Of a stretch of DNA of 64,000 nucleotides, positions 11,309 to 22,615 are shown in pieces. The notes under the pieces are model-generated. The model was not told where the DNA came from. It worked only from the letters and a program-made list of their open reading frames with translations, and made no database searches. The stretch's first letter is position 1. Every line of letters starts with the position of its first letter. The translations under genes were made by a program, and so were the position numbers. The DNA is taken from assembly GCA_963969495.1 (NCBI GenBank), contig OZ018321.1, positions 121,857,129 to 121,921,128 on the forward strand. Reading direction: 5' to 3'. The stretch comes from Ceratothoa steindachneri. Lineage: Eukaryota > Arthropoda > Malacostraca > Isopoda > Cymothoidae.

Positions 11309-12367
11309 TGTGAGGGAACCCCACGTGGACTCTCTTGAGCAGAACGGAACTTCCATGCGCTGCAGAAGGCCCGGTTAGTCTTAAATTGGTAAGCCTAACC
11401 CCCTCCCCTTCCCCCCTTTCCACAGGCGGTAGCCTCAAACCGTCTCCACCACGATTTACTTTTTCACGGGCAGAATAGCCTCTGCAAGAAGATTCGAGGC
11501 CATTCGAGAGTATAGCTGTTTCCCGCTTACCCCCCCCCCCCTCCACAACCCCGGGGAGAGACTCGGACATAAATAGCGCCTGACTCCCATGAAGAGACAC
11601 ATAGTTGAGAAGTCTCGCCCGGACCCCAGAAAATTCCACATAGTTCCAATTCAGGTGCTAACAACAAAGCAAAGTGACAGCTGAACTATTTTGTGTATTT
11701 GGAATTAGTCCCAGCCAGTGAGGTAATTCCACTTAACGATCGCCACCGAGTGATTTTCCGGACTTCTCTTATCAACTCCTGTCGAAGCCCTCCTTCGTTT
11801 CCCCCTTATTTCGGGTGGCCGAAATACTCTCCCCTGGACTTAAAGTTCCCCTACCCCCTCCCCTGTTTTTTGGAGAACCGTCATCACTTCAAGTTCCCAC
11901 TCAGAATTTCCGAGCGGCCTCACCTCAAGGGCAGAAGACATCCGTAAGCCAACCCCTCTACCCCCTTCAGTAACCCAATTGAGTTAATTTTCCCTCCTCC
12001 CCCCCCCATTTGAATAGTCTCCTCCTGTAATATCTAAAGTTCTAACTTCATAGTCTGATTTATAACTACAATTCTCCCTTCGTTTACTGCTATGATTTTG
12101 TCCGTTAATTCTCTGATGTAATTTTACCAATCAATACTCTCGTTATTTTTGTTTCAATAAAATTATATTTTTTTGTACATCCCTCTTCAAATAACTTTGA
12201 GCTTTGCCATTGTCCATAATTTACCTGACCTCGTTGCACTCTCTCACGCTACTCAGCCCGTCTAAATTAGTGGTATTCCGTCCCTTCATCGGGTCACTTG
12301 TAAGTTATCGGTCCCTTCCCCATAGATATAATATGGTATTGATTTTATATAATGTTATACCACGACA
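11309..12367 (+). repeat. Gypsy-1 3' LTR
   Basis: Partner of 7,445-8,483. It begins TGTGAGGGAACC, ends ATACCACGACA and is followed by the right target duplication GTGAT. C-rich homopolymers (around 11,395-11,420 and 11,530-11,545) are longer than in the 5' LTR. Confidence 0.92.
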
Positions 12368-13440
12368 GTGATTTTAATGCCAATCACCACCAATGGCTGA
12401 ATTCCATTTCTGCGAGGTATCAGAATGGTCAGTTTGCCTTAGACTTCTGCAATCTTGCTGGATGTGAACAGTTAATTCGAGATCCGACCTACATTTCAGG
12501 AAATTGTTCGAATTTAGGCGTCGCTTTTTTTGGAAAAGAGTAAAGTTCAATTGTACCCATTAAGAGTCATGAAATGACCCATATGACAATAGAACATATG
12601 GTTATTCACCCTGGAGATTTTAAATCTCTCATCGAATTTGGCGTTGGGATGCGGCATCCAGTGCCATAAACGTCATTGAGCCATTCAAAGGCACTTTTAA
12701 GTGATTTGAACCAGGGGAAACCATCAATGCAATAACCATTTTTCATCTTATGACAAAACGCCGCAGGTCTTTGGAGGGACTTTTCCTTTTGTTACCTGCG
12801 GCGAAGCACCAGGTCAACGAATCGCATATTTTTTAAAGAACTAAAGTTCAATTAGACCCATTTAAAGCTATGAAATGACCCATATTACTATGGGACTTAT
12901 GGTTATTCACCCTGGAAATTTCAAATCTTTTAAGTCATTAAAAGTTCCTTTATATTAGAATGACCTTAATTACTTATTAGTCGGAGTTCTTTTACTGAAA
13001 CTTGGCGTCCTGCAAATGTCACTCCGATCCCCAAAGGCTCTCCTCTATTAATTCATCCAGATAATATAGACCCATTTTCATTACGCTGGTTCTGTATAAG
13101 ATATTTAAGCATTTGGAAACCAAACGCATGATTAATTTTCTGAATAATAATAACTTACTGCCGGTAAAACAGTTCTGATTTCGTGTCTTAGTACTTCTGA
13201 TGCTCTTTTTTTTATCAGCAATGACTTTCAAAGTTTTCTTGATGCTGGTCATGAATCGGTCTTGTATCTCCTGATTTTATCTCAGCCTTTGATCGTGTTG
13301 ATCATATGTAAGTCTCTATTATTTAAAATTAGATCCCTTGGAATTTGTCGTAGAATTGCTCATAGTCCGGTCCAATAATTATTCTAGTCCTTGATCTGGA
13401 CACACCACCTTTGTTTAAATCGATGGTATTGAGACCCTCT
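12368..13440 (+). pseudogene. LINE-B endonuclease C-terminal part and RT fingers
   Basis: It resumes exactly where 7,444 stops: DFNANHHQWLNS, ALDFCNLAGCEQLIRDPTY and SGNCSNLGV (12,370-12,540), the GDFNAxH-to-substrate region of APE-type endonuclease. After a 301-bp internal duplication it reads SWRPANVTPIPKGSP (12,999-13,045), then KIFKHLETKRMINFL and an AFDRVDH box (about 13,285-13,305), which are RT motifs 1-3. Stops and frameshifts are frequent. The architecture matches Jockey/CR1-type LINEs. Confidence 0.8.
12541..12935 (+). repeat. Two direct repeats, about 95 bp each, 301 bp apart
   Basis: The stretch from TAAAGTTCAATTG (12,541) and that from TAAAGTTCAATTA (12,842) agree over about 95 bp, including ATGAAATGACCCATAT and GGTTATTCACCCTGGA. 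Between the repeats a perfect 10-bp inverted repeat occurs: CGCCGCAGGT at 12,759-12,768 and ACCTGCGGCG at 12,794-12,803. Confidence 0.8.
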
Positions 13441-13456
13441 GATCAATCTGCGATCA

Positions 13457-13460
<4 letters not shown>

Positions 13461-13542
<82 letters not shown>
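13461..13542. repeat. (TA)n microsatellite
   Basis: A TA run of about 80 bp interrupts the LINE-B RT region. Confidence 0.95.
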
Positions 13543-13544
<2 letters not shown>

Positions 13545-14769
13545 TTTAATTCCTACTGAACGTGCGAAAGCTTATTAGAGGCGGGTTGTGCCACGGCCAG
13601 GATTCTCACTATAAAAGTCCCACTTGTTACTGGGGGGGAGGTTTGTGATTGTTAAATTCTAAGAGTGCATAATACAGGTTGAATAAATTTGCCAAAGGGA
13701 TTCTTAATTAAAGTCTTCCCAAGGGTACGTCATAAAGGAGGAGCCACAAATAAACACACGAACAAAAATAAACTTTACTTTACACCAAAATAATAATTAG
13801 TAACAATAGTTAAACGGGCATTTAGGTAAATAAGGATTAAATATTAAACACGGATTAGTCCGGGTTGAAAGCAATTATAAATAATAATATCAGGGAATGA
13901 CTCACTTGAATCTCTTTAAAAAAGGAGCGGATGATAACACTGACGTTAAGCGTCTAGATTTATAAGGACTCAATGGGAGTATCAATCACTGTTAATTAAA
14001 TAGGTAATTTAAGAATAGAGGGACACTGGGTCTACAGATTACCATTAATTGTGATGGATTGGAGAGTGGACTACTCAGGTCCAGACTGGGTGGGTCTGGT
14101 GGCGTTAACACAAGTTCACGACGGGTTCGAGGCTGCTGACTGCAGTTCTGGTTAGTTCACTCCTAACTGGATGTGACACTAACAAATAGTTACTTCCAGT
14201 AACTATTTGGATGTTCCTTTTTCTTTCTCAAGTTACCTTGAGCTACAGAGCGTTTTCTTCTATTCACAGACTCTGCGGGGCGAGATTTGCCTCAGGAACT
14301 CTTTGAGACAGCGGCCAAGTTAACTCAGCGGGTCGCGTTGGCAGTGGATACGTTACGGCAGCGACTGTCGTTCAACGTCAGGGTTACGCGAGTAGGTTTG
14401 GAACACTTCTCCAGAGGGATGAACGGTGTTGTCATTTATACCGCGGACTGTGTGAAATCGAGAGAGAGATTCCCTATACGACAATTCGCTTATCGCAGCG
14501 CCTTCTGGACAATCTCCATGGTATCATAAATAAGGCAAATAGAATTTAGGCTTCTCTGTGAGATAGGCCTTCTTTCGTCAGAATTCCTGTCACCGTTGGG
14601 GAAGTTTGGCACGGATAACGACTTAGGTCAAGGGGAAGGCGGAGGAGGGTGGTAGAATTTTGGGCGAGAAAGGGGGGAGAGGAGACGAAGGTCAACTCAA
14701 ACGACAAATATCTTTCGTTCCTACGAACGCCTGGCGACATGCTAGTATGTACGTTCCATACCCTCACAG
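13543..14769. other. Unassigned insertion inside LINE-B
   Basis: LINE-B RT sequence is readable on both sides, so this block is probably inserted. It starts directly after a (TA)n tract. 13,740-13,900 is A/T-rich with AATAAA-like words on both strands, reminiscent of an LTR. 14,230-14,540 is more GC-balanced with an 80-codon open frame that I do not recognise. An LTR remnant in minus orientation is possible by analogy with Gypsy-2, where (TA)n adjoins the LTR, but I found no partner repeat. Confidence 0.35.
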
Positions 14770-15295
14770 TATTGGTGCTCGTTTTGTCAGCATACTGGGC
14801 GAGTTTTTAACTAACAGAAAGCAGCGTGTTGTTTCATACGCTAGTGTCCTGAGTTCGCTTTTCATTGTTTATACCTCAGAAATGTTTTCTGGGATTGAGT
14901 CAAATATGTTGACGATAGAACTTTGTATTTTACAATTCCTTCCTCGATGGTCAGACAGAGAATAGCTGAATGGATTACCCTTGATATCAAGAAAATTTTA
15001 TCCTGGTGAATATTTGGGGTATGAAACTTAATCTAAGAAACTCCCATAGCCTTGTTATTGGTCGATCAAAGGCCTTAAAACCGCATCACCCTGTCATCAT
15101 TGTCAACTGCGTGCGGTCTCTAATTGTTTTTCACTGAAATTGCTTGGTGTTACCTTTGATCCCAAGTTGGCTTGTCTCTGGATTTTACGTTTTCTACTTT
15201 TATCGAGGTTGCGCCGTTCGTTTGGCCCTGTAGGGATTTTAAGTTCTGTCACTTTGGCTGTTGACTTCATTGACTTTGATAATGATAATAATAAT
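14770..15295 (+). pseudogene. LINE-B RT palm/thumb and 3' end
   Basis: ILGEFLTNRKQRVVSYASV (14,790-14,845), the VxxFLxxRxQ region before the GVPQGS box, is followed by LFIVYTSEMF. A degraded ADD region comes next (about 14,900-14,940), then IKKILSWxxxWGMKLN and LKLLGVTFDPKL (15,138-15,170), the RT thumb. The sequence ends in an (AAT)n-like stretch at 15,277-15,300, compatible with the simple-repeat tail of Jockey/CR1-type LINEs. It could be a continuation of the 13.4-kb fragment or a different copy of the same kind. Confidence 0.7.
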
Positions 15296-15299
15296 AATA

Positions 15300-15884
15300 C
15301 TCACAAAAAAGGAAGAAAATGTTTGGAAAGTAGAAACCATGACCAGACAATGCCTTCGAAGGTCAAGCGAAAAGTCATCATTGGATCAGCCCACGGATAG
15401 GAGCTAAGATGAGTCTAGAAAAAAATGGCCCGAAATTCAAGCAAAATTTTCCTCGAGCTTTAACCATAGAGAATGGTGTCGACGTTGCCTACTTATATCT
15501 GTACTCTAAGAAGGTGACCAGAGTCGAGGGCCTAACACACCCCGTTACTAATAATTGTCTTAGCCAGCGAGCTCCGGTGCTCGCAGCAGGTATTGATTGA
15601 CCTGATGTTATACAATGCCACTCGATTAAGGATCCATAAAAGGACGAAAACTTGCCAAACAGCCAGAACCTATGTGGCTAGAAAAGCATATTTGGAAGGG
15701 GTTATGCGCTTATGTAATAAAGAAAAAAACAGATAGAGTGGTCTACTGAGGAGTAGAATTGCTGATCACCTATTATTATCATACTCTAGCACTAGTGATC
15801 TCATGATGGCGTGCAATCCACACAGTCACCATGTTTAATTAACCAAACTCTGTCCACGTAAGAACAGTGCCTCCTGCTATAAAG
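15300..15884. other. Unassigned sequence
   Basis: A 63-codon frame at 15,409-15,600 (start MSLEKNGPKF) and neighbouring frames show no domain I recognise. The sequence probably separates two LINE insertions. Confidence 0.3.
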
Positions 15885-16829
15885 TCCCTGTGAAGAGGGT
15901 CAGCGCACCGTCCGGCCCCAGCTTAGCCTTTTCTCCTTCTTTCTGATAGCCTGTATTTTCTACCCTACTTCCTCACTTTCCCTACAACCTCTCCCACAAC
16001 TTTTTCTGGTTGGCCGTTGATTTCATAGGGTAGATGCCGACCAGCTTCCCCTCGACCAACTATCGGGGATCGCGGCTAAGGGGGAAGAGGACAACGTTCC
16101 CTTACCCCTGAGCTCTGGTCTCATCCCCACCCACACCTATCTCACATCCCCTTTCTTTCTCCTTTCAATATCTATCCTTTTTACGCCTAGCATAAGGTGC
16201 AGCCGCCATTCTGATGTCCTGCCAGGCCACTAGGCGGCAGGAGTGGGCTCAAATGGCGGCAGCTAGTTGAGCCTTCCACGTATTCACCCCTCACAGAGCG
16301 TGTTACTGCCTGGGCTAATTAGCGTTTGCTTCGGGTATCAGTAATAGGGTGACCATACCCATATATGAGAATAAAATAAAAATCTTTTCCCTTTCCCATT
16401 CTCGAGGGACGGAGACACCCTCACGGAGATCCACGGAAAAAATGGAGGTTTGCCCCCTGTGATTTCGCAGGAGAACCTCCAAACCACTCCTACCGGAAAG
16501 GAGGCTTACTCTTCTACAATGCCTACGGGTGCATTGGACTACCAATCATCCTCTTTTCTGGAGGTGCCCTTGGGTGCCTCGCTCTTTCCAGCAGCAGTTC
16601 ACCCTCTACTTAATAAGAGGACTGCCAAGAAAAGCAGGCGGCCCACAATTGACCGCTTTCGGTAAGAACGGCACAATATGGCCAATGCCTTGATGGGTAG
16701 GAGACAAGACTGGCACCATCTGCCTCTTCCACCTAAAAACTGCGGGGTCGAATATTGAGCTTACAGGTCACCGTACGTGCCCCCTTCTCTTCCACGACAA
16801 CACACACTCTGACCAATGGGAATTGTGAT

Positions 16830-18880
16830 GTCCTGGGGGGGGGGGGGGTGAATGATGGCCACATTGAGGCCCCCCACCACCCCTGAGTTGTACATTATCC
16901 ATAAACCAACACAGCCCCAGACGGGAGGATATTACATTTGGATGAACATGGGCTCGGTGGCAAGCACCGAACTTAATTCCGACCCTGTGTAAGGTCCTCC
17001 TCAGACGAATCAGGTATCCAAGGCTGTACAAGGAGAGAAAGGATCTCTTCCTCCAGATAGTGTCCCTGGGAAAGCCAAGACCTTTTCCATCTCGGAGAAG
17101 GATCTTGCTATAGCCAGTTCATCTGGCCTGGGGGCTCCTGCCTGCGGAGGGGAGAAGTGCGTTCATTCCCCATCTTTCCCTCCTAAAAAGAAAAAGAAAA
17201 AGAAAAAGACAAGGAAGATGCTGGGCTTCTCTCTACTCACGGGAGCCTCGGGGACGGACGAGGATGCTGACGCTTTGGCAAGTGACTAAGCCAAGATTGG
17301 TATAGCCTGCCCTTTTCTCCCATACGTGGTGCGCCCCAGACAAAGACTACCTGGCATTTTCGAGCCCGCTGGCTCTAAACGCTTCCGTGATATTCGCTCC
17401 AATCATGGCAGACTCTTGGCTAACTGTATTATGATCCATCAGAGTAGAGCTCGAGCTAGTGTGATTAGTAGAGAGCCGAAGCTGACCCGCTTCTCGGACG
17501 GGAGCCTTTTGGCGAATGCGTTGAATTCCTCCGAGGCAGCCATGATTAGTGCCCTTCGGACACTTGATAGCACGCCTGTGAGCGTTACGCTGCGCTCTAC
17601 CATGAACGCCGTGAGTAGTTTATGCGAGGGAACTAGTGGAGTACTCAATAAAAGACATCACCTTAGAGCTAGCATACGATGGGGAGGTCAACGTCGAGCG
17701 TGTGATGAGAAAACCGGGAGGTGCGTTGAGACCCACCCCTACACTCTTCGTCACGTTCGACAGTAACAAGTTTCCTGATTTGGTGCGTGCAGGTTGGTAT
17801 CGGTAACGTGTGAAGGCATTCGTGCCACTGCCGCTGAGATTCTATTACTGTCACCACCTTGGCCATACTAATCGCACCTCTCGACGTGTAAAGTCGGGTT
17901 ACCCGAAGTCTTGTAATTTGCTCCAAGGCCGCACACGAAAAGTCCAAATCGTGTGTGGCCAAGTGTGTCAATTGCAGAGATCCGCACCGTGCCTTTTCGA
18001 CGCAATGTGGTGCGTATCTCCTTGAGAAGGAAATCCTGTCCGTTCAGGCCTAGGATCGTCTCGCATTTCGCGAGGCTAAGGACTTGGTTCTTGCGCGCCT
18101 GGTGCTTTACGTGACGTCATAATATGTCTCAATGTTGAGAAAGACACCTTCTTCTCCTGCCCCATCAAGGCCTACGTGCACGGTCATTTCTGCGCCCATT
18201 CGGAACCATTCGGTTTACTAAATCCACTATGGGATCTCCGCTGGTAGAGTGGCAGAAAAAGCGTTCACACCCGGGGCTCCTTTCCCTTCCCCTAGTGTGA
18301 CCGTTTCTCGTAAGGCGAATCGGGCGCGTGCCTCTACCGAGTCTTTAGACACATAGGAGGCAATACCCATGAATTTGGTCATCAGGTTATCTTCCGAGGT
18401 TCCAAAAGCTCATCCTGGAAAGGAGAACTGCACTTAATGAGCTGCGTCTCCTTCGCCCAAACCCAATGGGGGACTGGGTGGCGCGGAGATGGTAGATCCT
18501 CCAAAACAGGGACCTCCGCCTCCGAAGCACACCCCTGCACGCCTAAGGTTTCGAGACGAAGGAAGGAAAAGACTCGCATGGCGAGCCAAACCTCCCCCGC
18601 TAAGTCCTTGAAGGTGACAGCCCATTGTCCGGCGCCCCGAGTTCTGCCTCCGGTAAGCGTACGGCCATTCCCGTGATGGTCTTCTCTTCGAAGAAGGCCC
18701 CCGCATCTTCTCCGATCTAGGCCTGGAGGGCATATTCCTTGAATGGAATTCCCGTGGACTCCGCGCCAGCTAAGAGGAGCTGAGGGGCTCGTCTCGTATC
18801 GTTCAACGTTAGGTATCTTTTTCAGGAGGCCATGCTGGGCGCATAGCCCCTTGCTCACTCTCCTGGGGTATAGGTTTTTG
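16830..18880 (+). pseudogene. LINE-A ORF1, copy 3
   Basis: A degraded N-terminus has the basic run KKKKKKKKDKEDA near 17,185-17,220. Mid-ORF1 (17,326-17,766) carries VISREPKLTRFSDGSLLANA, the same block as at 36.8 and 49.3 kb. A knuckle with FYYCHHLGHTNRTSRRVKSG follows at about 17,838-17,900, having lost the first Cys, then SCVAKCVN-like sequence near 17,945. 18,437-18,880 corresponds to the Pro/Ser-rich C-terminus. Stops are scattered throughout. Confidence 0.65.
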
Positions 18881-19385
18881 CCACCCCACCACCACAGGAT
18901 GTGAGCTGGATAGGGGAATGCGCTATTTCCACCCTGCATAATGTCTCCATACTTCTCTTTGCTTTAGATACTTCTTTTCAGTCAGTAGCTGTGCAGCTGC
19001 ACTTAGATTGGAGGTATACTGTTATTTCTGCATATATTCTACCGTCAGCCGACTTCGACGCAGGTGACTTTCGACATTCAGTGGCACAGTTGACTAAGCC
19101 TTTTCTCTTGATCGGAGATCTTACTGGTAGACACCTCTTCTTGAGAGAGGGGGTGTCTACTCTGGGTTCAAGTCCTTCCCTACTGATCGACGAGCGAGAA
19201 ATAGGTGACCTAAATGTGGATGAGTTTACACATCACTGCCCGAGAATCTATTTATTTTCTTGCCTTGATCTATCTTTGTGCTCTCCGGATGCACAGCCTG
19301 ACTTTGCTTGAGGGGTGGTCGATGACCTCTATATGAGTGATCACTTTCTAATTCAAATATTTTCTGGGCAGCTGCCGCCCGAGAT
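18880..19385 (+). pseudogene. LINE-A APE-type endonuclease, copy 3
   Basis: Readable 136-codon frame at 18,901-19,311. FALDTSFQSVAVQLHLDWRY and TVISAYILPSADF form the N-terminal beta-sheet. LLIGDLTGRH corresponds to the catalytic GDFNAxH motif (N changed to T). FTHHCPRIYLFSCLDLSLCS follows, and SDHF at about 19,340 marks the terminal catalytic SDH motif. The enzyme would nick target DNA to prime reverse transcription. A stop and the altered Asn make this copy inactive. Confidence 0.75.
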
Positions 19386-20215
19386 CCCGCCCCGGTGGTT
19401 CTCAGTCGAGGAGTTTATGTAGATCGGTTGATGAGGCCGTTCAGCTCTTCTCCGGCATCTCATCGCCGTAGGCCTGTAAACTATTCCTAGAAGGTCTGGA
19501 ATTTTGCAAGCCGACCACTTCCGTGGTGGTTATCCCTTTGTGAGACAGCCCTCAAACAGAACCGTTATGCCTACATGCGCTATAAGTGACGCACGAACGA
19601 CTTCACTGTCAGTGAATTTAGTCGGGCTAGGGCTAGGTTCCGGTATATTTTGAAGCACGCCAGCAGCTGTTCTTGGCGGGCATACGTGTGTCTTCACTTA
19701 ACCGGAAGGCCCCTCTAGCAGAGGTCTGGAAGCAAGTCAAAAGGATTCGAGACAAGTTCTGGCAGGCCCCCCCTCTCTCTCTACGAGAATGGGACCGCAA
19801 TCTAGGATTCCGCGTCCATGGCGGAGTCTATTACGACCATTTTCTACGCATTCTCTAGCCGGGATGCTGTTCCGCCAGTATTAATTGTGCCTCATGGTGT
19901 CGCGTAAGTTCGCTGACTGGTCTTTTCCTATAGAAGCTGAGAACCCTTCAACTACTGGCTTACATTGAGTGAGTTGCGCGTCACCCTCGTTTCGTGCGAA
20001 GACATCACACCTTGGTCCGGATGATATCCGTATACCATGCTTCGAGAGCCAGGTGAGCCTGGAGTGTGTTAGATTTGTTTAAGATGATCTAGTTAGAAAG
20101 TATACTCCAAGATACTTGGTGAATCGCTACTGTGCTCGCTTTTCGCAAACCGGGGAGAGATCACTCTATCCCGGCCGGTTTCCTGCTAAACTCTCTAACC
20201 TCCTGCATGTTCAAG
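19386..20215 (+). pseudogene. LINE-A linker and partial RT, copy 3
   Basis: It contains the linker between endonuclease and RT (KQNRYAYMRYK near 19,555-19,590, SSWRAYVCLHL near 19,667). The beginning of the RT resembles LGPDDIRIPC (20,010-20,040) and FLPAKLSNLLHVQ (20,180-20,215). From 20,216 the sequence jumps to the RNase H C-terminal region, so the RT catalytic core is deleted. Confidence 0.6.
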
Positions 20216-21075
20216 TGACGCACCGGTTTTGGCGAGCCGGGCGAAAGTCGAGATTATCTTTTGTTGGCTTTCTAAACAGGTAGGAATTGTGGGGAATAAG
20301 CGCGCCGATGTAGGCGCCAAAGAGTCCGCGATGACTGGACGACCAGACGAGCGTTTCACTCTTCCTCACACCGACTAGAAGGCAGGAATACGGGCAGCTC
20401 TCAAGGCTGCTTGGCAAAGACGATCGGAGATTGTCGAGTGAACCTAAATTTGTGTTCCATTGTGCCGCAACTGTTCCCATGGACCCATCCCCAATGCTGC
20501 GTTGGCTTCAGGATGCTTTCTATCGTCTCTGACTCGAGCACACTCGCGGGACGAACCGCCATTTGATGGAGCGCTCTCCTCCTCCTTAAGGTAAAGACTG
20601 CGCTGTCCCCAGACTGTTCGGCACATTCTCGTTTAAAGATCTAGTCTGGGTGATCTCCGCGCACGTTACCTTTCCCGGTACTGGGATGAGCGGGGTCACT
20701 ACCGCTTGTCCCTTGTACTCGAGATGGATTCGTGCACACCGACTTGTGGACTTCATGACTTTTTAAGCGAGGCTGGTCTCCTTATTAATTTCACCGTTTT
20801 TTGTGTTTCTTTCTTAGGTCGGATGTTCCAGCGCCGAGGGGGGCGGGCCTACCCCCGACCCCGGAGCTTGCTCTCTAATTGTACTTTTGCTTTTTCTCGT
20901 TATTTTTTTAGCGCTTTTTATTTTTTAGGATTGTTATTTGTTCGTTACATATTGGTATTTGTTCTCTGTTATTTGTTTTTTAATATAGCCTACTTGTAGT
21001 CTTTGTCCTGTACGGCGACTTATGCCCAAGTAGGCAGTCGGCAGATGGGCGACCATAATGCAAAAAACAAAAAAA
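20216..21075 (+). pseudogene. LINE-A RNase H C-terminus and 3' UTR, copy 3
   Basis: VGNKRADVGAKESA (about 20,285-20,325) is the end of the RNase H domain, whose DxxA signature follows a degraded WVPGH. FTLPHTD then AGIRAALKAAWQRRS come next, and VRHILV-like residues appear at about 20,608-20,630. The 3' UTR shares with copies 5 and 7 a long T-rich block and a terminal hairpin. The A-rich end is at about 21,060-21,080. Confidence 0.65.
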
Positions 21076-21079
21076 CTCA

Positions 21080-22615
21080 CATTAGCGGCAGTTTCCCCTT
21101 TACTTTCCCGGGCACTGCCAAGAAAGTACGCTAGCGGCCTATAACTTACGGGAGCAGCTCGAAAGTTCCAACCCACTTATGGGGGGACGTGTGACAAGGC
21201 CCGTCGGACGGCGTCGTCTAAATTCGTGCTGCCGCGCATAGCAAGTTTACAGAGGGGGTCACTGTATGTGCTGCCCCCTTTTCTCCGCCGGATACCGGTT
21301 CGCTAGCCCAAGAACAGGCAAAGGTTACCTCTAATGGGATTGATGATGTCTTGTGGGAAGGGGAGGCAACAGGGTCATCCCCCAATGTTATGAAAATGGT
21401 CCCTGAGGTGACCCAGCCCCAGACATTAGGATCTTTCATGGAGTTGATCCTGGGCTGAGTGCCAAGCACAGAACCCATATCCGCCCCTGTGCAAGCTCCT
21501 TTCACGCGAATCAGGGCCCCGAGTTTCTACAAGGAGAGGACGGACCTCCTTCCCAGACTAGTGCCTTTTTTACAGCAAATACCTACTCTAACTCGGAGAA
21601 GGATCTTGCTAAAGCCGGTATACCCAGCCTAAGGGCTCCTTCCGGTGGAGGAGCCCTTAGGAAAGACAGAGGAAGAAGAATTAAAAAACTAAGGGCTCGT
21701 ATCCCTGGGCGGGAGCCGCGGGGACGGATGGGGCCGTTTTTAATTCGTTATGCCACCAAGCTAAGATAGGCAGGTCCTGCACTGGTGCTCCTACGTGAGA
21801 GGAGTCCCTGTGAAAGACCAAAAGTGCGCAGAGCGGAGCCTCGATTACTTTGGGGTCCTCATTCAGAGCATCTTTGGCATTTTTCATGATTTTATGGGCT
21901 GCTGCCACTTGAGAGCCTGCTTTTGGGTTGCTTGGAGTGAGCGCGGTGGTCCGCATTTCAGGAAATGACTGAGTTCCCCGACTCAAAGGAGTTTAGGTCG
22001 GTAGATGAGGCCGTTGATTTCTTCTCCGGCAACCTCATCGCTGTGAGCCTAACTACTATTTCTAGAACGTCTGGCCGTTTTGCAAGCAACCGATTCCGTG
22101 ATTGGTCAACCGAGTGTCACGTGACCCTAAAACAGAAGCGTTATGCCAACATGCACTATAACCGCCTCCCGAAAGAGTTCCTTGTCGGCTAGGTTTCGGC
22201 ATCTTTTGAAGCACGCTCTCGGCTCTTCCTGGCGGGCATACGTGTGGGCACTTAAAGGCCAGATCTATCTAGCAAGTTCTTACAGGACCCCCATCCCGTC
22301 CTCCAGGAGAATGGGACCACAATCTCAGACCCCGCGTGTGTGCAAGAGTCCTTCGCAACCGCTTCCCCCTCATTCTCTAGCCGTGATGATGCTTCGCCAG
22401 CATTTAGTGCACGTCACGATATCACGGAAAGCAACCGACTGGAATTTACATCCAGAGGCGAATAACCCTCCAACGACAGACTTACAATGAGTGAGTTGCG
22501 CTCCGCTCTCGCTTCATGCGCGGATACTAACCCCTTGCTTGAACGATGTCCCGTACGCCATGCTTCGACACATGGGTGAGCGAAGAATTGACTTTCTGTT
22601 AGATTTGTTCAACTG
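21080..22615 (+). mobile_element. LINE-A copy 4, truncated and interrupted
   Basis: It begins in the late leader (GCACTGCCAAGAAAG at 21,110) immediately after copy 3's A tail. It covers the ORF1 N-terminus (21,400-21,860), then jumps to the ORF2 linker (RSVDEAVDFFSGNLIAVSLT at 21,994-22,053) and early RT (LERCPVRHAS..GERRIDFLLDLFN, ending 22,615). At 22,616 the terminal inverted repeat of the BEL/Pao element begins. The expected continuation of the RT is not found on the other side at 29,168. Confidence 0.75.

Larger units (their letters stand above)
7445..12367 (+). mobile_element. Gypsy-1: defective Ty3/gypsy LTR retrotransposon
   Basis: It has two long direct LTRs, a (TA)n tract and a primer-binding-like site after the 5' LTR. 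Gag carries a coiled-coil N-terminus and a CCHC knuckle, and a DTG protease follows. Sequence matching the C-terminal tail of the integrase region then appears shortly before the 3' LTR. The RT, RNase H and integrase core are missing, so the element is internally deleted to 4.9 kb and cannot move by itself. A perfect GTGAT duplication flanks it. It lies in the plus strand inside LINE-B. Confidence 0.92.
15885..21075 (+). mobile_element. LINE-A copy 3, nearly full length but deleted
   Basis: It has leader 15,885-16,830, ORF1 to about 18,880, endonuclease 18,880-19,380, a shortened RT-RNase H region to 20,690 and a 3' UTR ending in an A-rich tail. The 3' end carries the family hairpin GGCGACTTATGCCC..GGCAGTCGGC at 21,015-21,043. 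All frames are broken. It is followed with almost no gap by copy 4. Confidence 0.85.

Noticed and set aside
14287..14529. 80-codon plus-strand frame
   Set aside because: No similarity recognised and it lies in an unassigned inserted block; not called as a gene.
18382..18939. 185-codon minus-strand frame
   Set aside because: Antisense to LINE-A ORF1 C-terminus and endonuclease start, which are supported by matches to other copies.
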